Source: Bacteroidales bacterium
GTDB lineage: Bacteria > Bacteroidota > Bacteroidia > Bacteroidales > SMBSF77
NCBI GenBank assembly: GCA_021106655.1
Contig: JAIOTT010000269.1
Coordinates: 1-16,829 of the forward strand
DNA: 16,829 bases
Direction of reading: 5' to 3'
In this document: one piece after another, positions 13,825 to 16,829 of the stretch
How the letters are laid out: every line of letters begins with the position of its first letter
How positions within the stretch are numbered: the first letter of the stretch is position 1
Notes under the pieces: model-generated
Seen by the model: only the letters and a program-made list of their open reading frames with translations
What the model was told of the DNA's origin: nothing
The model's database searches: none
Position numbers and translations under genes: made by a program

Positions 13825-14451
13825 CTATGAATTTAACTTTCCAATTTCATTTACTGTACTTTCCAGGATAAGTAAGCTATTTGCATCCAGCAGATCATAA
13901 GTATTCAGATTACGCACATTAACAACTTTTGTTTTTTGCAGGTTCCTTGAAGCCAGATAAATATTCTTGTCTTGCTTGTTAGAAACCAAAAGTGTTTTTT
14001 TATTCGCCAGGTCAAAATTATTGAGCATGTCAAGATAATTTTTGGTTTTTGGTGTTTCAAAGTTAAAATCTTCTATAACCAAAATACTCTTTTCTTTTGC
14101 CTTGTAACTGAGGGCAGATAATCTTGCGAGCCTTTTTAATTTTTTATTAAGCTTGAAATTATAAATCCTTGGGTGCGGTCCAAAAGTCTTCCCCCCACCT
14201 CTGAAAATAGGATTTTTAATATCTCCGGCCCGTGCACTCCCGGTACCTTTTTGCCTTTTGATTTTTCTGCGGCTTCCAGTAACAGCATTTCTTTCTTTAG
14301 AACTATGTGTTCCCTGTCTTTTGTTAGCCATATGCTGTTTAACATCAAGATAAATAGCATGATCATTAGGCTCTATTCCAAAAATAGCATCATCAAGTTT
14401 TACTTTTTTGGAAGTTTTATCACCATTAATATTATATACTTCTAGCTCCAT
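13825..14451 (-). CDS. rplD: Large subunit ribosomal protein L4 (uL4)
   Basis: L4 is an early-assembly 50S protein whose extended loop reaches into the exit tunnel. In E. coli it also represses the S10 operon. The protein has 208 residues. The loop region is clear (RQGTHSSKERNAVTGSRRKIKRQKGTGSARAGDIKNPIFRGGGKTFGPHPR, about 45-95). The C-terminal half is the globular alpha/beta domain. Its ATG lies inside the end of rplC, with a 10-nt overlap (ATGGAGCTAG). No E. coli-like leader for L4 control is found before rpsJ. Confidence 0.98.
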   Translation of the reverse strand: MELEVYNINGDKTSKKVKLDDAIFGIEPNDHAIYLDVKQHMANKRQGTHSSKERNAVTGSRRKIKRQKGTGSARAGDIKNPIFRGGGKTFGPHPRIYNFKLNKKLKRLARLSALSYKAKEKSILVIEDFNFETPKTKNYLDMLNNFDLANKKTLLVSNKQDKNIYLASRNLQKTKVVNVRNLNTYDLLDANSLLILESTVNEIGKLNS

Positions 14452-15071
14452 CTTTCTACAATTAAATATGAACCATTTGGACCCGGCACTGAACCTTTTA
14501 CAATTAATAAATTCTCCTCCGGTAATATTTTTAAAACCTTCAGGTTAATCATTTTTACTCTGTTTCCACCCATTCTTCCTGCCATTCTCATCCCTTTAAA
14601 AACCCTTGATGGATATGAGGAAGCTCCGATTGAACCAGGAGCTCTTAGTCTGTTATGCTGACCATGAGTTGCATCATTTACACCTTTAAAATTGTAACGT
14701 TTCACAACCCCCTGAAAACCTTTTCCTTTTGAAATACCGACAACGTCAATAAATTCACCTTCAATGAAGATATCAACCTTAAGTACGTCTTTCAACTTTT
14801 TTTGATGACCAGCCTCAAACCTGGTAAATTCCTTAATAATTTTTTTCGGACTAATACCGGCTTTGCTAAAGTGACCTTTTAAAGCTTTTGTAGTATGCTT
14901 TTCCTTTTTATCCTCATAAGCTAACTGAATGGCTTCATATCCGTCATTCTCCTTAGTCTTTACCTGAGTAACTATACAAGGGCCTGCTTCAATGATAGTG
15001 CATGGAACATTCTTTCCATCATCATCAAAAATAGCAGTCATCCCTATTTTTTTTCCAATTATTCCTGACAT
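14442..15071 (-). CDS. rplC: Large subunit ribosomal protein L3 (uL3)
   Basis: L3 starts 50S assembly and reaches close to the peptidyl-transferase centre. The 209 residues include MSGIIGKKIGMTAIFDDDGK, VVGISKGKGFQGVVKRYNF, HGQHNRLRAPGSIGASS, and PSRVFKGMRMAGRMGGNRV. In E. coli the glutamine of GSIGQ is methylated by PrmB; here the motif is GSIGA, so that site is missing. The end overlaps the rplD start by 10 nt. It follows rpsJ by 43 bp and starts with ATG. Confidence 0.98.
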   Translation of the reverse strand: MSGIIGKKIGMTAIFDDDGKNVPCTIIEAGPCIVTQVKTKENDGYEAIQLAYEDKKEKHTTKALKGHFSKAGISPKKIIKEFTRFEAGHQKKLKDVLKVDIFIEGEFIDVVGISKGKGFQGVVKRYNFKGVNDATHGQHNRLRAPGSIGASSYPSRVFKGMRMAGRMGGNRVKMINLKVLKILPEENLLIVKGSVPGPNGSYLIVERWS

Positions 15072-15114
15072 TTTACAATAATTTTAAAACCAAATAATCA
15101 ATTAGCGATCTTAA

Positions 15115-15420
15115 TTAAACTTTTATTTCAACTTCAACACCACTGGGTAATTCAAGCTTCATCAAGGCATCAATAGTTTTTGATGTTGTACTATAGATAT
15201 CCAAAAGTCTTTTATAAGAGCATAGCTGAAACTGTTCCCTTGATTTTTTATTTACAAATGTTGACTTTAACACTGTATAAATTTTTTTATTCGTTGGTAA
15301 GGGAATTGGGCCACTAACAACAGCTCCGGTTGATTTTACAGTTTTTACGATTTTTTCAGCTGATTTATCAACCAAATTATAATCGTATGATTTCAACTTA
15401 ATTCTAATCCTTTGACTCAC
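15115..15420 (-). CDS. rpsJ: Small subunit ribosomal protein S10 (uS10)
   Basis: S10 is in the 30S head and, as NusE, also takes part in transcription antitermination with NusB. The 101 residues match the family: MSQRIRIKLKSYDYNLVDKSAEKIVKTVKSTGAVVSGPIPLPTNKKIYTVLKSTFVNKKSREQFQ. The start is GTG at 15420, chosen because the family N-terminus begins there and no ATG fits. Only 40 bp separate it from fusA, too short for the long regulatory leader that E. coli has before this gene. Confidence 0.97.
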   Translation of the reverse strand: MSQRIRIKLKSYDYNLVDKSAEKIVKTVKSTGAVVSGPIPLPTNKKIYTVLKSTFVNKKSREQFQLCSYKRLLDIYSTTSKTIDALMKLELPSGVEVEIKV

Positions 15421-15460
15421 CTTTTTTATCTTTTATTTTTTATTTAAAGACCTTTATCCT

Positions 15461-16690
15461 TTATATTTTAACACTATACCCTCTGATAGAATACATAACA
15501 TTTTCTTCAATATCTTTTTGAACTTTATCATAATGAGAAAATTCCAGGCTTGATGTTGCCCTGCCTGATGTTATTGTTCTAAGTGCAGTGATATATCCAA
15601 ACATTTCCGCAATCGGAACCCATGCTTTAATTGCCTGATTACCTATATGAGACGACACATCAATCAAATTAGCTCTACGCTTGTTCAGATCACTCATTAC
15701 ATTACCCATGTATTCATCAGGAGTTAGTAATTCAAGTATCATTATTGGCTCAAGCAAAGTAGGTTTAGCCATTTTGCAAACCTCTCTAAATGCCAGTCCG
15801 GCAACAACCTCAAAAGAGAGTGGATCGGAATCGACGCTATGATATGATCCATCAAGCAAGCTAACTTTCAAACGATTCATCGGAAATCCCAGTAATACTC
15901 CATTTTGCATAGCAGAATTAAAACCTTTTTCAACAGCAGAGATATATTCTTTAGGAAGACTTCCTCCTTTTATTTCATTAATAAACTGCAAGCCTTTGAT
16001 ACCTTTATCAGCAGGAGATACTTCCACAAGTATATCAGCGAATCGTCCTCTTCCTCCGCTTTGCTTTTTATATATTTGTCTATGTTCAACTACTGCGCTA
16101 ATTGCTTCTTTATATGCAACCTGAGGTTTACCTTTGCTGATCTCAATATTAAACTCTCTTTTTATTCTATCTGAAAGTATGTCAAGGTGCAATTCACCCA
16201 TTCCACTAATTACTGTCTGGCCTGTTTCCGGATCAACTCTCACATCAAAGGTAGGATCCTCTTCAGCAAGTTTGTGTAGGGCAATAGATAATTTATCAAT
16301 ATCCTCCTGTGTTCTGGGCTCAACGGCAATACTAATTACAGGATCAGGGAAAACCATAGATTCAAGAACAATGGGGTGCTTAGGGTCACAAAGTGTATCC
16401 CCGGTACGGATTAATTTAAAACCAACGGCAGCACCAATATCTCCGGCCTGTATCTTTGGCATTGGATTTTGCTTGTTAGCATGAATTTGCATTATTTTAG
16501 AAATGCGTTCCTTTTTGTTTGTATTAGCATTTAGTACAAATTCTCCGGAATCCAGTGAGCCTGAATAAACTCTAAAAAATGCGACACGTCCAACAAAAGG
16601 ATCTGTTGCAATTTTAAAAGCAAGGGAACTGAAATGATCTTTTTCTTCCAAATGCCTTATTTCCTTTTTGCTGTTGAAAGGGTTGATACC
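15461..16690 (-). CDS. fusA: Elongation factor G, partial (domains II-V)
   Basis: EF-G is the GTPase that moves tRNA and mRNA through the ribosome and helps recycle it. The open frame covers domain II (SSLAFKIATDPFVGRVAFFRVYSG and HANKQNPMPKIQAGDIGAAVGFK), domain III (VISIAVEPRT through GMGELHLDIL), domain IV (GKPQVAYKEAIS, with the tip SYHSVDSDPLSF) and domain V (LEPIMILELLTPDEYMGNVMSDLNKRR to SGRATSSLEFSHY). The tip histidine matches E. coli H583. The motifs are of the type I associate with Bacteroidota EF-G. The GTPase domain lies beyond the window. A TTG at 16651 could be read as a start, but EF-G similarity continues upstream of it to GINP, where a TAA (16691-16693) interrupts the frame. 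The gene is therefore cut or damaged at its 5' side, not a short protein. Confidence 0.93.
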   Translation of the reverse strand, partial: GINPFNSKKEIRHLEEKDHFSSLAFKIATDPFVGRVAFFRVYSGSLDSGEFVLNANTNKKERISKIMQIHANKQNPMPKIQAGDIGAAVGFKLIRTGDTLCDPKHPIVLESMVFPDPVISIAVEPRTQEDIDKLSIALHKLAEEDPTFDVRVDPETGQTVISGMGELHLDILSDRIKREFNIEISKGKPQVAYKEAISAVVEHRQIYKKQSGGRGRFADILVEVSPADKGIKGLQFINEIKGGSLPKEYISAVEKGFNSAMQNGVLLGFPMNRLKVSLLDGSYHSVDSDPLSFEVVAGLAFREVCKMAKPTLLEPIMILELLTPDEYMGNVMSDLNKRRANLIDVSSHIGNQAIKAWVPIAEMFGYITALRTITSGRATSSLEFSHYDKVQKDIEENVMYSIRGYSVKI

Positions 16691-16829
16691 TTAACCAGGG
16701 GGGTATCCTGTGGACAAAGGGAGAAAAGAGGTAATAGCATCGAGTAGCACCTGGCAACTTTTATCCTATTTTGTTAAGCACATTATACAGGGAGTATTTC
16801 TTATTTAAGGAGTTGTTTCCTTAATAGCC
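16691..16829 (-). other. Scrambled continuation of fusA (end of the G domain) at the window edge
   Basis: Upstream of the open EF-G frame, the same frame reads AIKETT, then QVLLDAITSFLP, and joins GINPF. This is the known end of the EF-G GTPase domain, but with stops at 16691-16693, 16766-16768 and 16805-16807. Shifting the frame by one base rescues EILPV (16786-16800) and DTPLVK (16690-16707), which also fit EF-G at those places. The pattern suggests small compensating insertions and deletions, more like poor sequence quality at a contig end than old gene decay. No separate gene or promoter is seen here. Confidence 0.7.

Noticed and set aside
16649..16651. TTG as the true start of a short 396-residue EF-G-like protein
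   Set aside because: EF-G similarity continues upstream of the TTG without a break, so it is an internal codon of a cut or damaged gene.

Overview
The window is a tightly packed ribosomal-protein superoperon. All 31 genes are read from the minus strand, so transcription runs from high to low coordinates. In transcription order it holds the 3' part of fusA, then rpsJ-rplC-rplD-rplW-rplB-rpsS-rplV-rpsC-rplP-rpmC-rpsQ (S10 block), rplN-rplX-rplE-rpsN-rpsH-rplF-rplR-rpsE-rpmD-rplO-secY (spc block), and map-infA-rpmJ-rpsM-rpsK-rpsD-rpoA-rplQ (alpha block). A hairpin lies just after rplQ at the window edge and probably ends the transcript. No gene on the plus strand is credible, and there is no tRNA, rRNA, insertion sequence or CRISPR array.

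The organism is most likely a member of the Bacteroidota, probably Bacteroidales-like. The DNA is AT-rich. fusA sits directly upstream of rpsJ with no tuf between them, adk is missing after secY, and map-infA-rpmJ follows secY. Almost every start lacks a Shine-Dalgarno sequence and is preceded by A/T-rich sequence. S14 (89 aa) and L36 (38 aa) are zinc-independent forms, and EF-G and L17 carry motifs I associate with this phylum. This placement comes from remembered family sequences, not from a search.

The genes work together: most encode subunits of the 30S and 50S ribosome. EF-G and IF-1 drive translocation and initiation. SecY and methionine aminopeptidase handle nascent chains, and RpoA is the RNA polymerase alpha subunit. 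Most gaps are under 60 bp, and two gene pairs overlap (rplC/rplD by 10 nt, rplX/rplE by 1 nt), so a long polycistronic mRNA with some translational coupling is expected. There is no room for the long E. coli-type S10 leader, and none for an S8 site between rplX and rplE.

This is essentially an ordinary housekeeping region, and I found no undescribed system. The points worth a second look are: the last ~139 bases, where EF-G coding sequence continues but is scrambled by stops and apparently compensating frameshifts, as at a low-quality contig end; a ~100-residue charged tail on L17 built from three 48-bp tandem repeats; an acidic tail on L22; a five-unit heptamer tandem repeat that overlaps the rplB stop codon; a hairpin before rpsD; and two isolated Shine-Dalgarno-like motifs before rplF and rplE.
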